Shown here: positions 39,761-48,536 of the stretch, piece after piece
Position numbering within the stretch: the first letter of the stretch is position 1
How the letters are laid out: each line of letters opens with the position of its first letter
From: Eubacterium sp.
GTDB lineage: Bacteria; Bacillota; Clostridia; Oscillospirales; Acutalibacteraceae
Assembly: GCA_017446095.1 (NCBI GenBank)
Contig: JAFSRN010000018.1
Span: forward strand, 1 to 64,000
Reading direction: 5' to 3'
DNA length: 64,000 bases
Program-made: the position numbers and the translations under genes
Notes under the pieces: model-generated
Told to the model about the DNA's origin: nothing
What the model saw: the letters and a program-made list of their open reading frames with translations, nothing else
The model's database searches: none

Positions 39761-42700
39761 ATGTTCACCCACCTACACCTACACACGCAGTTCAGCCTGC
39801 TTGACGGTGCCTGCCGTCTTGACAGGCTTATTAGCCGTGCAAAGGATTTGGGTATGACATCGCTTGCAATCACCGACCACGGCAATATGTACGGCGCGGT
39901 GGACTTTTACCGCGCGTGCAAAAAGGCTGGCATCAAGCCGATTATCGGCTGCGAGGTTTACGTTGCGCCGCGCACGCGTTTTGATAAGGACAAGATGCTC
40001 GACAAAGAGTACAACCACCTTATCCTGCTTGTTAAGAATGAAACCGGTTATAGAAATCTGATAAAAATGGTGTCCCTCGCGTTTACCGAGGGCTTTTACT
40101 TCAAGCCGCGAATCGACCGCGATTTGCTTGAAAAACACAGCGAAGGGCTTGTTTGCCTGTCCGCCTGCCTTGCCGGCGAAATTCCGCAGAACCTGCTGCG
40201 CAAGGATTACGACGGCGCAAAGCGTGCCGCGCTTTGGTATCAGGATGTTTTCGGCGAAGGCAACTACTACCTTGAAATTCAGGATCACGGCTTGCAGGAA
40301 CAGAAGGTTGTGCTTGACGGCATACGCCGCCTGCACAGCGAAACGGGTATTCCGCTTGTCGCCACCAACGACGTGCATTATGTTATGCAGCAGGACAGCG
40401 ACATTCAGCAGGTGCTTATCTGCATTGCCACCAACAAAACGCTTGGCGAGGATACGGGGCTTGAATTCCACAGCAATGAGTTTTACCTTAAAAGCGAGGA
40501 CGAAATGCGCTCGCTTTTCCCCGATATGCCCGACGCGATCGACAACACGGCGAAGATTGCCGATATATGCAACTTCGATTTTGAGTTCGGCAACACAAAG
40601 CTTCCGTACTTTGAAACGCCGGACAATATGGACCACTTTGAATACTTCAAAAAGCTCTGCTACAAGGGGCTTTACAAGCGCTACGGCAACGATGTTCCCG
40701 ACGAGTTCAAAAAACGCCTTGAATACGAGCTTGAAACCGTAAACAAGATGGGCTACACGGACTATTACCTGATAGTCCAGGACTTTGTGCGCTTTGCAAA
40801 AAGCAAGGATATTCCCGTAGGTCCCGGCAGGGGCTCGGGCGCAGGCTCGCTTGCGGCGTACTGCATCGGTATCACCGACCTTGACCCGATGAAATACGAT
40901 TTGATTTTTGAGCGTTTTCTCAATCCCGAGCGTGTTTCAATGCCCGACTTTGATATTGACTTCTGCTACGAAAGGCGGCAGGAGGTTATTGACTATGTAA
41001 CCGAAAAATACGGCGCAGACCACGTTGCGCAGATTGTCACCTTCGGCACGCTGCAGACGCGCGCCGCAATCCGCGATGTCGGCAGGGCGATGGGCATGCC
41101 GTATTCCGCAGTAGACGCAGTTGCAAAGCTTGTGCCAAACAGCTTCCACATCACGATTGACGAGGCTGTCAACAAAAGCCCCGAGCTGCGCCGCGCTATG
41201 CAGGAAAACGAGGAAGTTGACAGGCTTATTCAGACTGCGCGACAGGTTGAAGGTGTGCCGCGTAATACCTCCACGCACGCGGCAGGCGTGGTTATCACGC
41301 ACGACCCTGTGTCAAGCTACGTGCCGCTTGCGACCAACGACGGGCTTGTGGTTACGCAGTATATTATGACCACGCTTGAGGAACTGGGACTTCTCAAAAT
41401 GGACTTCCTCGGGCTGCGCACGCTCACCGTAATTGACGACGCGGCAAAGGCTGCAGGCATTGATATAAACGACATCCCGATTGACGACGAAAAGGTGTAC
41501 AAGCTCTTTGCCAAAGGGCAGACGGAGGGCATTTTCCAGTTTGAATCAAGCGGCATGAAGCAGATGCTGATGAACCTCAAACCCAAGGCGCTTGAGGATT
41601 TAATCGCTGCGACCTCGCTGTACCGCCCCGGCCCTGCAAGCCAGATTGACACCTTTGTGGCAAATTCCAAAAATCAGAGTAATATAAAATATGAAACACC
41701 GCTGCTTGAGCCTATCCTCAAAAACACCTACGGCTGTATGGTTTATCAGGAACAGGTTATGCAGATATTCCGCTCGCTCGCCGGCTATTCGTTCGGCAGG
41801 GCGGACGTTGTGCGCCGCGCGATGAGCAAGAAAAAGCACGACGTTATGGAGCAGGAACGCGCCACGTTTATTGACGGCTGCGCGAAGAATAATATTGACT
41901 TCAACACGGCAAACGGTATTTTTGACAAGATGACCGACTTTGCTTCGTATGCGTTCAACAAGTCGCACGCTGCATGCTACGCGCTTGTGGCGTACCGCTG
42001 CGCGTATCTCAAAACGTATTATCCTGCTGAGTTTATGGCTGCGCTGCTGACTTCGGTGCTTGATTCGTCAAACAAGGTTGCGCGCTATATTGCGGAGTGC
42101 AAACGCCTCGGTCTGCGCCTTGCACCGCCCAACGTAAATGCCTCGATGAAAGGGTTTACAGCAAACGGCAAGGTGATTAACTACGGGCTGCTTGGCATCA
42201 AAAACCTCGGCAACGATTTTATTGAGGAGATTATCGCTGAGCGCAAAAACGGTGATTTTGAGAGTCTTTTCGACTTCTGCGACCGTATGCAGAGCGGACG
42301 TTTTAACCGCCGAGCGGTGGAATCGCTTATCCGCTGCGGTGCGCTTGATAACCTCGGCGCGAACAGGCGGCAGATGCTGCAGGGCTTGCCCGTCCTCGTA
42401 ACTAACCTTGAGGAACAGCGCCGCAAAACCATGTACGGTCAGGTCGGTTTCTTCGATTTAAGCGAGGATTTTGGCGTGGAATTCACACTTCCCGAAGTGC
42501 AGGAATTCCCCAAAAACGAGCTTTTGCAGATGGAAAAGGAAATGACGGGGCTCTATCTGTCAGGTCATCCGATGGATAAGTACGAGGATTACATCCGGTC
42601 AGCAGGCTGCAAGCGCACCTTTGAGGTGCTGGAAGCAGCAAATGCAACCTCTGCACTCAAATCGGGCGACACGGTGACGCTGTGCGGAATCATCACGCAT

Positions 42701-43186
42701 ATCACCATTAAGCAGACGCGCTCAAACAAGGCGAATATGGCGTTCGTCACGCTCGAGGATTTGTACGGCACCCTTGAGATTGTGCTGTTCCCCAAGGTGT
42801 TCGCGCAGTACGCGTCCCTTGTGCGCGACGGCGAGGTTATAGCCGTCAGCGGTACGCTGTCCGTTGAGGACGAAAAGGATGCAAAAATCCTTGTAAACAC
42901 AGTATTCAAGCCCGGCGCAGCACCGCCGCCGCAGCAAAAAACAACCGTGCGGCAGAGCAAACGCAGGGGACTTTACCTTAAATTTGACAGTAAGGACGAT
43001 CCGCGCATTGATAAGGTTAACATCGTTCTTTCAATCTTTGACGGCGATATGCCGCTGTACTTCTACTACGGCGACGAAAAGAAATATCACCGCCTGCCGC
43101 CGTCGCAGAACACCGCTGTAAACGACACTATGCTTGCCGAAATCGGGCGTATTCTGGGCGATAAAAATGTTGCGGTAATATATTGA
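39761..43186 (+). CDS. dnaE: DNA polymerase III subunit alpha (DnaE type)
   Basis: This 1141-residue replicative-type C-family polymerase has an N-terminal PHP domain (about 1-210, HLHLHTQFSLLDGACR, ITDHGNMYGAVDFY). The palm has GPGRGSGAGSLAAYC and the two catalytic Asp residues in PDFDIDF (about 394-400). A third lies in LLKMDFLGLRTL. Fingers and beta-binding regions follow (SLYRPGPASQ, YQEQVMQIF). An OB fold is near 965-1030 (DTVTLCGIITHITIKQTRSN). In clostridia DnaE works beside PolC: PolC is not in this window, so the role in leading or lagging synthesis is open. AAAGGAG precedes the ATG. Confidence 0.96.
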   Translation: MFTHLHLHTQFSLLDGACRLDRLISRAKDLGMTSLAITDHGNMYGAVDFYRACKKAGIKPIIGCEVYVAPRTRFDKDKMLDKEYNHLILLVKNETGYRNLIKMVSLAFTEGFYFKPRIDRDLLEKHSEGLVCLSACLAGEIPQNLLRKDYDGAKRAALWYQDVFGEGNYYLEIQDHGLQEQKVVLDGIRRLHSETGIPLVATNDVHYVMQQDSDIQQVLICIATNKTLGEDTGLEFHSNEFYLKSEDEMRSLFPDMPDAIDNTAKIADICNFDFEFGNTKLPYFETPDNMDHFEYFKKLCYKGLYKRYGNDVPDEFKKRLEYELETVNKMGYTDYYLIVQDFVRFAKSKDIPVGPGRGSGAGSLAAYCIGITDLDPMKYDLIFERFLNPERVSMPDFDIDFCYERRQEVIDYVTEKYGADHVAQIVTFGTLQTRAAIRDVGRAMGMPYSAVDAVAKLVPNSFHITIDEAVNKSPELRRAMQENEEVDRLIQTARQVEGVPRNTSTHAAGVVITHDPVSSYVPLATNDGLVVTQYIMTTLEELGLLKMDFLGLRTLTVIDDAAKAAGIDINDIPIDDEKVYKLFAKGQTEGIFQFESSGMKQMLMNLKPKALEDLIAATSLYRPGPASQIDTFVANSKNQSNIKYETPLLEPILKNTYGCMVYQEQVMQIFRSLAGYSFGRADVVRRAMSKKKHDVMEQERATFIDGCAKNNIDFNTANGIFDKMTDFASYAFNKSHAACYALVAYRCAYLKTYYPAEFMAALLTSVLDSSNKVARYIAECKRLGLRLAPPNVNASMKGFTANGKVINYGLLGIKNLGNDFIEEIIAERKNGDFESLFDFCDRMQSGRFNRRAVESLIRCGALDNLGANRRQMLQGLPVLVTNLEEQRRKTMYGQVGFFDLSEDFGVEFTLPEVQEFPKNELLQMEKEMTGLYLSGHPMDKYEDYIRSAGCKRTFEVLEAANATSALKSGDTVTLCGIITHITIKQTRSNKANMAFVTLEDLYGTLEIVLFPKVFAQYASLVRDGEVIAVSGTLSVEDEKDAKILVNTVFKPGAAPPPQQKTTVRQSKRRGLYLKFDSKDDPRIDKVNIVLSIFDGDMPLYFYYGDEKKYHRLPPSQNTAVNDTMLAEIGRILGDKNVAVIY

Positions 43187-43211
43187 CAACGATTGACAAT
43201 TATTATATAAT
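43183..43211 (+). promoter_or_regulatory. Promoter of pfkA
   Basis: TTGACA (43183-43188), overlapping the dnaE stop codon, and TATAAT (43206-43211), 17 bp apart. A second TTGACA at 43193 has unsuitable spacing. Confidence 0.8.
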
Positions 43212-43241
43212 CTATTAAATAATTTAAGTAGGAGAATTATT

Positions 43242-44207
43242 ATGAAGACTATTGCAGTACTCACCAGCGGCGGCGACGCGCCGGGTATGAACGCTGCTGT
43301 AAGAGCAGTTGTAAGAACGGCTTGCGAAAACGGAATGAAGGTTTACGGCGTTGTAAGAGGTTATAACGGTCTTATCAACGGCGATTTCATCGAGATGGAC
43401 ATCCGTTCCGTTTCGGATATCATTAACAGAGGTGGCACAATTCTTTACACAGCAAGATGTGCTGAATTTGCCACAGAGGAAGGTATGCGCAAAGCTATCC
43501 GCACCTGCCAGGAATGGGGTATTGAAGGCGTTGTTGTTATAGGCGGCGACGGCTCTTTCCGCGGCGCGCGCGACCTCAGCGAAAGAGGAATCCCTTGCGT
43601 AGGTATCCCCGGCACTATCGATAACGATATCGCATGCTGCGACTACACAATCGGCTACGATACCTGCCTTAACACTATCACAGAGCTTGTTGACCGTATC
43701 CGCGATACCACCGAATCACACGACAGATGCTCGGTTATTGAGGTTATGGGTCGTCACGCAGGTTACCTTGCACTTAATTCAGGTATTGCCTGCGGTGCGT
43801 CTGCAATTCTTATCCCCGAGGTTCCGTTTGATATCGAAAAGCACGTTATCGAACGTATGAAAAAGACTCAGCGCGCTGAAAAGAAGCACTTTATCATCCT
43901 CACTGCAGAGGGCGTAGGCGTTGACGTTAAGGCGCTCGCGGCGGAGATTGAGGCAAAGACAGGCGTTGAATCAAGAGCAACGGTTCTCGGTCACACCCAG
44001 CGCGGCGGTTATCCGACCGCAAAGGACAGAATTATGGCAACCCGTATGGGCAACTATGCCGTAAAACTGCTTATGAAGGATATCGGCAACCGTGTTGTTG
44101 CAGCGCAGAAGGAGGATATCCTCGACTTTGATATCTTTGAAGCACTTAATATGAAAAAGACCATCGATATGGATTTGTACAACGTGGCTCACGAGGTATC
44201 AATCTAA
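43242..44207 (+). CDS. pfkA: ATP-dependent 6-phosphofructokinase
   Basis: This 321-residue glycolytic enzyme makes fructose 1,6-bisphosphate. The start TIAVLTSGGDAPGMNAAVRA contains the ATP-site glycines. GGDGSFRGA follows, and the catalytic Asp is in GIPGTIDNDIACCDYTIG. EVMGRHAGYLAL contacts substrate, and TVLGHTQRGGYPTAKDR lies in the effector/substrate region. The Gly following GGDG at the ATP site indicates the ATP- rather than PPi-dependent type (inference). GTAGGAG precedes the ATG; it has its own promoter. Confidence 0.96.
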   Translation: MKTIAVLTSGGDAPGMNAAVRAVVRTACENGMKVYGVVRGYNGLINGDFIEMDIRSVSDIINRGGTILYTARCAEFATEEGMRKAIRTCQEWGIEGVVVIGGDGSFRGARDLSERGIPCVGIPGTIDNDIACCDYTIGYDTCLNTITELVDRIRDTTESHDRCSVIEVMGRHAGYLALNSGIACGASAILIPEVPFDIEKHVIERMKKTQRAEKKHFIILTAEGVGVDVKALAAEIEAKTGVESRATVLGHTQRGGYPTAKDRIMATRMGNYAVKLLMKDIGNRVVAAQKEDILDFDIFEALNMKKTIDMDLYNVAHEVSI

Positions 44208-44234
44208 CGGTTCAACACAACAGGGGTATATAAA

Positions 44235-44720
44235 ATGGATAATTATAACAATAACTACAACCCGCAGCAGGGTTATCCGTACCAGAACAACAACCAGCCG
44301 CAGCAGTATCAGCAGCCGCAACAGTACCCGCCGCAGCAGAACTACAATCAGTACAACGCACAGCAGCAGTACAATCAGCAGCCTGATTACAGCCAGCAGT
44401 ATAACAATATGCAGCAGGGCTACAACCAGTACAATCAGCAACCTGTTTACGGCAGCAGACTGCAGCCGGGTTCAAAGGATAAAACCACAGCAGGTCTGCT
44501 TGCAATTTTCCTCGGCACGCTTGGTATTCACAAGTTCTATCTCGGCTACACAACCTCAGGTGTAATTATGCTTGTTGTTTCAATTGTTGGCGCGCTTCTT
44601 TTCGGCTTAGGTCCGGCAGTTATGGCTGTTATCGCGCTTATTGAAGGTATTATCTACCTTACAAAGGACGATATGGAGTTTGACAATACATACGTTGTCG
44701 GCGAAAAGCAGTGGTTCTAA
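44235..44720 (+). CDS. TM2-domain membrane protein with a Gln/Asn/Tyr/Pro-rich N-terminus
   Basis: A 161-residue protein. Residues 1-75 are low complexity: Asn, Gln, Tyr and Pro only, in words like YNNNYNPQQGYPYQ, similar in composition to prion-like domains. Residues 80-150 are a TM2 domain: KDKTTAGLLAIFLGTLGIHKFYLGYTTSG, then a second membrane segment (IMLVVSIVGALLFGLGPAVM). Function of TM2 proteins is unknown. AGGGG lies upstream of the ATG. It starts 27 bases after pfkA and ends before a terminator. Confidence 0.87.
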   Translation: MDNYNNNYNPQQGYPYQNNNQPQQYQQPQQYPPQQNYNQYNAQQQYNQQPDYSQQYNNMQQGYNQYNQQPVYGSRLQPGSKDKTTAGLLAIFLGTLGIHKFYLGYTTSGVIMLVVSIVGALLFGLGPAVMAVIALIEGIIYLTKDDMEFDNTYVVGEKQWF

Positions 44721-44737
44721 AATTAATTTTTATAAAA

Positions 44738-44766
44738 TTAACGGCTTCAAATGGAGCCGTTTTTTG
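44738..44766 (+). terminator. Terminator of pfkA-TM2 unit
   Basis: AACGGCTTCAAATGGAGCCGTTTTTTG hairpin with a T run after the TM2 gene. Confidence 0.8.
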
Positions 44767-44808
44767 TTTAAAAAAATAATATCAGCGCACAATATTACGG
44801 GTGAGATT

Positions 44809-46005
44809 ATGAAAAAGGCGATTCGCATTTTTGATTTGGCACTTGCGGTGTTGTGCGCTGTTATTTTTGCATTTGTAGCGGCAGGGCAGACCGTTGTGCC
44901 GTCCGAGGTCACGACCTTCGGCGGTCAAAACGGAAGCTTTGCTTCGCTGTACACGCTTGCAGGCGACGGCAAAACGCAGTCCGTGAACTACCAGAACGGC
45001 AGCACTGCAAGGCAGGATGTCCGTCTGCTCGGCGTTGTGCCTGTTAAAACGGTGTCCGTTACGCGTTCCGACGTAAAAAAGGTTTACGTCAGTGGCGAGG
45101 TGTTTGGCATTAAGCTTTACACTAACGGCGTTATCGTAGTCGGCACGCAAAGCGTGAGCGCAGGCGGCAAAAAGGTCAACCCTGCCGAGGACGCAGGCAT
45201 ACGCGTAGGGGATATAATTGTATCTATTAATAATATGGATGTGCTGTCGTCCGCCGAGGTGACGGAAATTCTTAACGACAACAACGGCGGCGACTACAAA
45301 ATCCGCGTCAGCCGTGACGGCAGATACCGCACGTTTACTGTAAAGCCTGTTTATTCCGAGCGCGAGGGCTGCTACAAGGCAGGGATGTGGGTGCGCGATT
45401 CAACCGCAGGCATCGGCACCATTACATTTTATAATAAGGAAGAGGGCACGTTTGCCGCACTCGGGCATCAGGTGAATGATATTGACACAAATGAGATTAT
45501 GCCCCTGCTCGAGGGTGAGGCGGTTAAGGCAGAAATCAAGCGCGTGCAGAAGGCGAAAAACGGCACAACAGGCTCGCTGTCCTGTGAGTTTTGCGATGAG
45601 GTAATCGGTCAGCTGCTCGACAACCGCGAGTGCGGCTTGTACGGCGCTTTTGCCAGAATCAGCGAGGACGCAAAGCTGTACGAGGTAGCGCCGCGGCAGG
45701 AGGTTACACGCGGCAGAGCGCAGATACTCTCAACTGTCGAAGCAGGCAAGCCGCAGCTTTTCGATGTTGAAATCACGCGCGTAAAGTACCGCGGCGACAG
45801 CGGACAAAAGGACATCGTGCTTAAGGTTACGGACGAAAAACTGCTCAAAACCACGGGCGGAATTGTGCAGGGAATGAGCGGCAGTCCGCTTATTCAGAAC
45901 GGCAAGCTCGTCGGCGCGCTGACGCACGTTATAATTAATAATCCCGAAAAGGGTTACGCCGTTTTTGCTGACACAATGCTGAATGCGTCAAAAAATATAA
46001 AATAA
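44809..46005 (+). CDS. spoIVB: Stage IV sporulation protein B (SpoIVB peptidase, S55)
   Basis: This 398-residue serine peptidase is made in the forespore under sigma-G; in Bacillus it cleaves SpoIVFA to trigger pro-sigma-K processing. A membrane anchor lies at about 7-28. A PDZ domain follows (about 110-190, NPAEDAGIRVGDIIVSINNM). The peptidase domain has the catalytic His in AALGHQVNDIDTNEI and the catalytic Ser in GIVQGMSGSPLIQNGKLVGA. The ATG at 44809 follows GGTGAG; the frame extending to 44641 overlaps the TM2 gene and is rejected. Its presence implies that the organism sporulates or descends from a sporulating lineage. Confidence 0.94.
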   Translation: MKKAIRIFDLALAVLCAVIFAFVAAGQTVVPSEVTTFGGQNGSFASLYTLAGDGKTQSVNYQNGSTARQDVRLLGVVPVKTVSVTRSDVKKVYVSGEVFGIKLYTNGVIVVGTQSVSAGGKKVNPAEDAGIRVGDIIVSINNMDVLSSAEVTEILNDNNGGDYKIRVSRDGRYRTFTVKPVYSEREGCYKAGMWVRDSTAGIGTITFYNKEEGTFAALGHQVNDIDTNEIMPLLEGEAVKAEIKRVQKAKNGTTGSLSCEFCDEVIGQLLDNRECGLYGAFARISEDAKLYEVAPRQEVTRGRAQILSTVEAGKPQLFDVEITRVKYRGDSGQKDIVLKVTDEKLLKTTGGIVQGMSGSPLIQNGKLVGALTHVIINNPEKGYAVFADTMLNASKNIK

Positions 46006-46011
46006 ATCTGA

Positions 46012-46112
46012 GAAAAGAGAATGAAATTTTGCAGATGCAAAGCTTTTATATTAAGTGAATATAATGACTTTGTGCTTTAAACTTGACCTGCAATTTCTCA
46101 TTCTCAATTTTT
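46012..46112. repeat. Inverted-arm repeat element downstream of spoIVB
   Basis: GAGAAAAGAGAATGAAATTTTGCAG (partial, 46013-46036) and TGCAATTTCTCATTCTCAA (46091-46108) are inverted arms. Between them GCAAAGC...GCTTTA and a TATTAAGTGAATATA stretch occur. Confidence 0.65.
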
Positions 46113-46253
46113 TGCAACTACATATTGTGGCGTGAGCAGAAATTCACCCCAAATATCGAAGAAATTGACGTTTGTGCATTTTTAACGAAATTTGAAAAAT
46201 ATTTTTGTTTATTCGTACGAAAAAATTTTTTGAATATTTTTTGCAAAAAATGC

Positions 46254-46282
46254 TTGACAGCGGGGTTTTATTATAATATAAT
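46254..46282 (+). promoter_or_regulatory. Promoter of the S10-spc-alpha supercluster
   Basis: TTGACA (46254-46259) and TATAAT (46277-46282) with exactly 17 bp between. The predicted transcript starts near 46289, almost 600 bases before the rpsJ ATG. Confidence 0.85.
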
Positions 46283-46349
46283 AGCGGAGCGTGTTGCAAC
46301 AGTATATTTAATATAATATATATAAAGCAACACAACCAGATATGCGCTG

Positions 46350-46624
46350 CCTTGTCGCACTCGAACCGAGTAAGCCTCAAATTGCATATTTCACATTTTC
46401 TTTGACACTTTTTGTCTTGACATACGCCAGTATGCCTTCAACAAAGAAATGTCAAACCAAATGCAAACTATAACAATTTGAGGTGCTTCGCAGTTTAACC
46501 TTGTTGATTTTTTGAAAAAACAAGGCGAAGCGGCGAAGCAAGGCTGACGCCTTGCAAGACGTTTCAACGCAGTATTTGCGGAAAAGAAACAGGTTAAACC
46601 TTGCTGGGCTCGAGTACGACAAGG
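46350..46624 (+). ncRNA. Large multibranched structure in the S10 operon leader, class unknown
   Basis: CCTTGTCGCACTCGA (46350-46364) pairs with TCGAGTACGACAAGG (46610-46624), 14 of 15 bases, closing a junction. Arm A: CCTCAAATT (46375-46383) with AATTTGAGG (46475-46483), then TTGCAT/ATGCAA, ACATTTTCTTTG/CAAAGAAATGT and CATA-CGCCAG-TATG. Arm B: GTTTAACC (46493-46500) with GGTTAAAC (46592-46599), enclosing CCTTGTT/AACAAGG, GCAAGG-CTGAC-GCCTTGC-like and CGCA-GTATT-TGCG inside GTTTC/GAAAC. It could be a structured leader RNA or an inserted palindromic element. Confidence 0.55.
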
Positions 46625-46639
46625 CTGGATGTTGGAGGT

Positions 46640-46860
46640 TGCGCCACGGCATTACTGATTTGCCGATAACCCTGGCGGTAATTTCAACGGAGTATGTCCG
46701 ATTTAAAACCGGGCGAAACTATTTCAAACTACTGACAGACGGTGACTTGCGAACGCCGCTATGCCAGACTACCGCGTCCGAATGAGGTTCATTCGGTTTA
46801 ATTAATGGAAACCGATGAAACACACGGCTTCGTGGTAACAAATGTTTGGAAACTCGCACC
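46640..46860 (+). other. Second part of the S10 leader with several hairpins
   Basis: CGGCA-TTACTGATT-TGCCG (46647-46665), CGGA-GTATG-TCCG (46688-46700), CCGAATG-AGGTT-CATTCGG (46778-46796), CACG-GCTT-CGTG (46823-46834) and a long-range GCGGTA/TACCGC pair (46675-46680 with 46770-46775). It may be an autoregulatory site for a ribosomal protein (inference, by analogy with L4 control in E. coli). Confidence 0.45.
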
Positions 46861-46886
46861 ACAAAATTTTCATGGAGGAAAATCAA

Positions 46887-47201
46887 ATGGCAGCAAGTAA
46901 GGTAAAAATCAGAATCCGTCTCAAAGGCTACGATCACTCACTCGTTGATCAGGCTGCAGAGAAAATTGTTGAAACTGCAAAAAGAACAGGCGCACAGGTT
47001 AGCGGTCCTATCCCGCTTCCTACAGAAATCGAGAAGGTTACAATCCTTCGCGCTGTACACAAGTACAAGGACAGCCGTGAGCAGTTTGAGCAGAGAACAC
47101 ACAAAAGACTCATCGACATTCTCAGACCTTCAAACAAAACTGTTGAGGCTCTGACAAGTCTTGAGCTCCCAGCCGGCGTAGATATCGAAATCAAACTTTA
47201 A
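46887..47201 (+). CDS. rpsJ: 30S ribosomal protein S10
   Basis: This 104-residue protein of the 30S head also acts as NusE in antitermination complexes. Family features are [63 protein letters not shown] split here across the middle, and the ending [11 protein letters not shown]. The ATG at 46887 has TGGAGG upstream; a frame from 46842 would add leader sequence and is rejected. It is the first gene of the operon. The usual rpsL-rpsG-fusA-tuf genes do not precede it. Confidence 0.97.
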   Translation: MAASKVKIRIRLKGYDHSLVDQAAEKIVETAKRTGAQVSGPIPLPTEIEKVTILRAVHKYKDSREQFEQRTHKRLIDILRPSNKTVEALTSLELPAGVDIEIKL

Positions 47202-47262
47202 TCGATTATCGGCTGAGGTCATGTTGGGGTAACCCAACCAATAACCAAAGGAGGAATAAAAC

Positions 47263-47895
47263 ATGAAGAAAGGTCTTATCGGTAAGAAAATCGGCATGAC
47301 TCAGATCTTCGACGAAGCAGGCAACGCAGTTCCTGTTACAGTTGTTGAGGCTGGCCCATGCGTAGTTACCCAGAAGAAGACAATGGACAACGACGGCTAC
47401 GAAGCAATCCAGGTTGGTTTTGGCGATGTTAAGGTTAGCAGAGTCAACAAGCCGATGAAAGGTCACTTCGACAAGGCAGACGTTGCCCCCAAGAAAACAC
47501 TCAAAGAGTTCCGTCTTGAGAACATCGCAGACATCAACGTTGGCGACATCCTTAAGGCAGACACATTTGAGGCAGGCGAAATTGTAGACGTTAAGGGCAC
47601 CAGCAAAGGTCACGGTACCGCAGGTGCAATCAAGCGCTGGAATTTCTCAAGACTCAGAATGACCCACGGTACAGGTCCTAACCACCGTCACCAGGGTTCA
47701 CTCGGTGCTTGCTCAAGTCCTTCAAGAGTATTCAAGGGCAGAAAGATGGCAGGTCACTACGGTCACGAAACAGTAACAGTTCAGAACCTCAAGGTTGTAA
47801 AGGTTGACGCAGAAAACAACCTTATCGCAATCAAGGGCGCAATCCCGGGTCCAAAGGGCGGAATTGTTCTCATCGCAGACGCGGTTAAAGCATAA
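47263..47895 (+). CDS. rplC: 50S ribosomal protein L3
   Basis: This 210-residue early-assembly protein contacts the peptidyl transferase region and helps nucleate 23S folding. It begins [20 protein letters not shown]. The long finger loop is [20 protein letters not shown] followed by [17 protein letters not shown], the L3 signature with the Gln near the active site. Its start has AAAGGAGG. A TTGGGG-TAA-CCCAA hairpin lies in the 61-base gap after rpsJ. Confidence 0.97.
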   Translation: MKKGLIGKKIGMTQIFDEAGNAVPVTVVEAGPCVVTQKKTMDNDGYEAIQVGFGDVKVSRVNKPMKGHFDKADVAPKKTLKEFRLENIADINVGDILKADTFEAGEIVDVKGTSKGHGTAGAIKRWNFSRLRMTHGTGPNHRHQGSLGACSSPSRVFKGRKMAGHYGHETVTVQNLKVVKVDAENNLIAIKGAIPGPKGGIVLIADAVKA

Positions 47896-47912
47896 CGAAA
47901 GGAGAGGTAAAT

Positions 47913-48536
47913 ATGGCACAGGTTCAGGTTTTTAACCAGGAAGGAAGAAAAACTTCCAAATTAGAACTTGCAGATTCAGTATTCGGTATCACACCAAATG
48001 CTAATGCAATGCATCTTGCAGTTGTTAGCTATCTTGCTAACCAGCGCCAGGGCACACAGTCAACTCTCACTCGTTCAGAAGTACGCGGTGGCGGTGCAAA
48101 GCCTTGGAGACAGAAGGGTACAGGCCGTGCCCGTCAGGGTTCTATCAGAAGCCCGCAGTGGACACACGGCGGTATTGCTCTTGGCCCGAAGCCAAGAAAG
48201 TACAAGGTTAACCTCAACAAGAAGGTTAAAAGACTTGCAATGAAGTCGGCTCTTTCAAGCAAGGTTGCTGCAGACGAGATGATCGTTCTCAACAAGATTG
48301 AACTTGAAGAGATTAAGACAAAGGCTGTTGTTGAGATTCTTGCAAAAATCAAGGCAGCAAAGAAAACTCTTATCGTAACTGAAAATGTTGACGAAAAGGT
48401 TTACAAGAGCGCGCGCAACATTGAGGGCGTTAAGGTTGCAACAGTAAACACACTTTCTGTTTACGACATTCTTAATTGCGACTCATTCGTAGTTCTCAAG
48501 GACGCAGCAAAGAAAATTGAGGAGGTATATGCATAA
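47913..48536 (+). CDS. rplD: 50S ribosomal protein L4
   Basis: This 207-residue protein lines the exit tunnel and in E. coli represses the S10 operon. The N-terminal start AQVQVFNQEGRKTSKLELADSVFG is followed by the tunnel loop TRSEVRGGGAKPWRQKGTGRARQGSIRSPQW split here over residues 60-90. The C-terminal domain ends FVVLKDAAKKIEEVYA. AAAGGAGAGG precedes the ATG. The stop (TAATGA arrangement) overlaps rplW by one base, indicating coupling. Confidence 0.97.
   Translation: MAQVQVFNQEGRKTSKLELADSVFGITPNANAMHLAVVSYLANQRQGTQSTLTRSEVRGGGAKPWRQKGTGRARQGSIRSPQWTHGGIALGPKPRKYKVNLNKKVKRLAMKSALSSKVAADEMIVLNKIELEEIKTKAVVEILAKIKAAKKTLIVTENVDEKVYKSARNIEGVKVATVNTLSVYDILNCDSFVVLKDAAKKIEEVYA

Larger units (their letters stand above)
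46006..46886 (+). other. 881-base gene-free region: repeat, S10 promoter and structured leader
   Basis: It consists of the inverted-arm element (46012-46112), an AT-rich segment (46130-46250), the promoter (46254-46282), a multibranched structure (46350-46624) and further hairpins up to the rpsJ SD. No protein frame with sensible composition was found. Confidence 0.8.

Noticed and set aside
46842-46886. N-terminal extension of S10
   Set aside because: It is leader RNA; S10 homologues start at the [14 protein letters not shown] position with a good SD.
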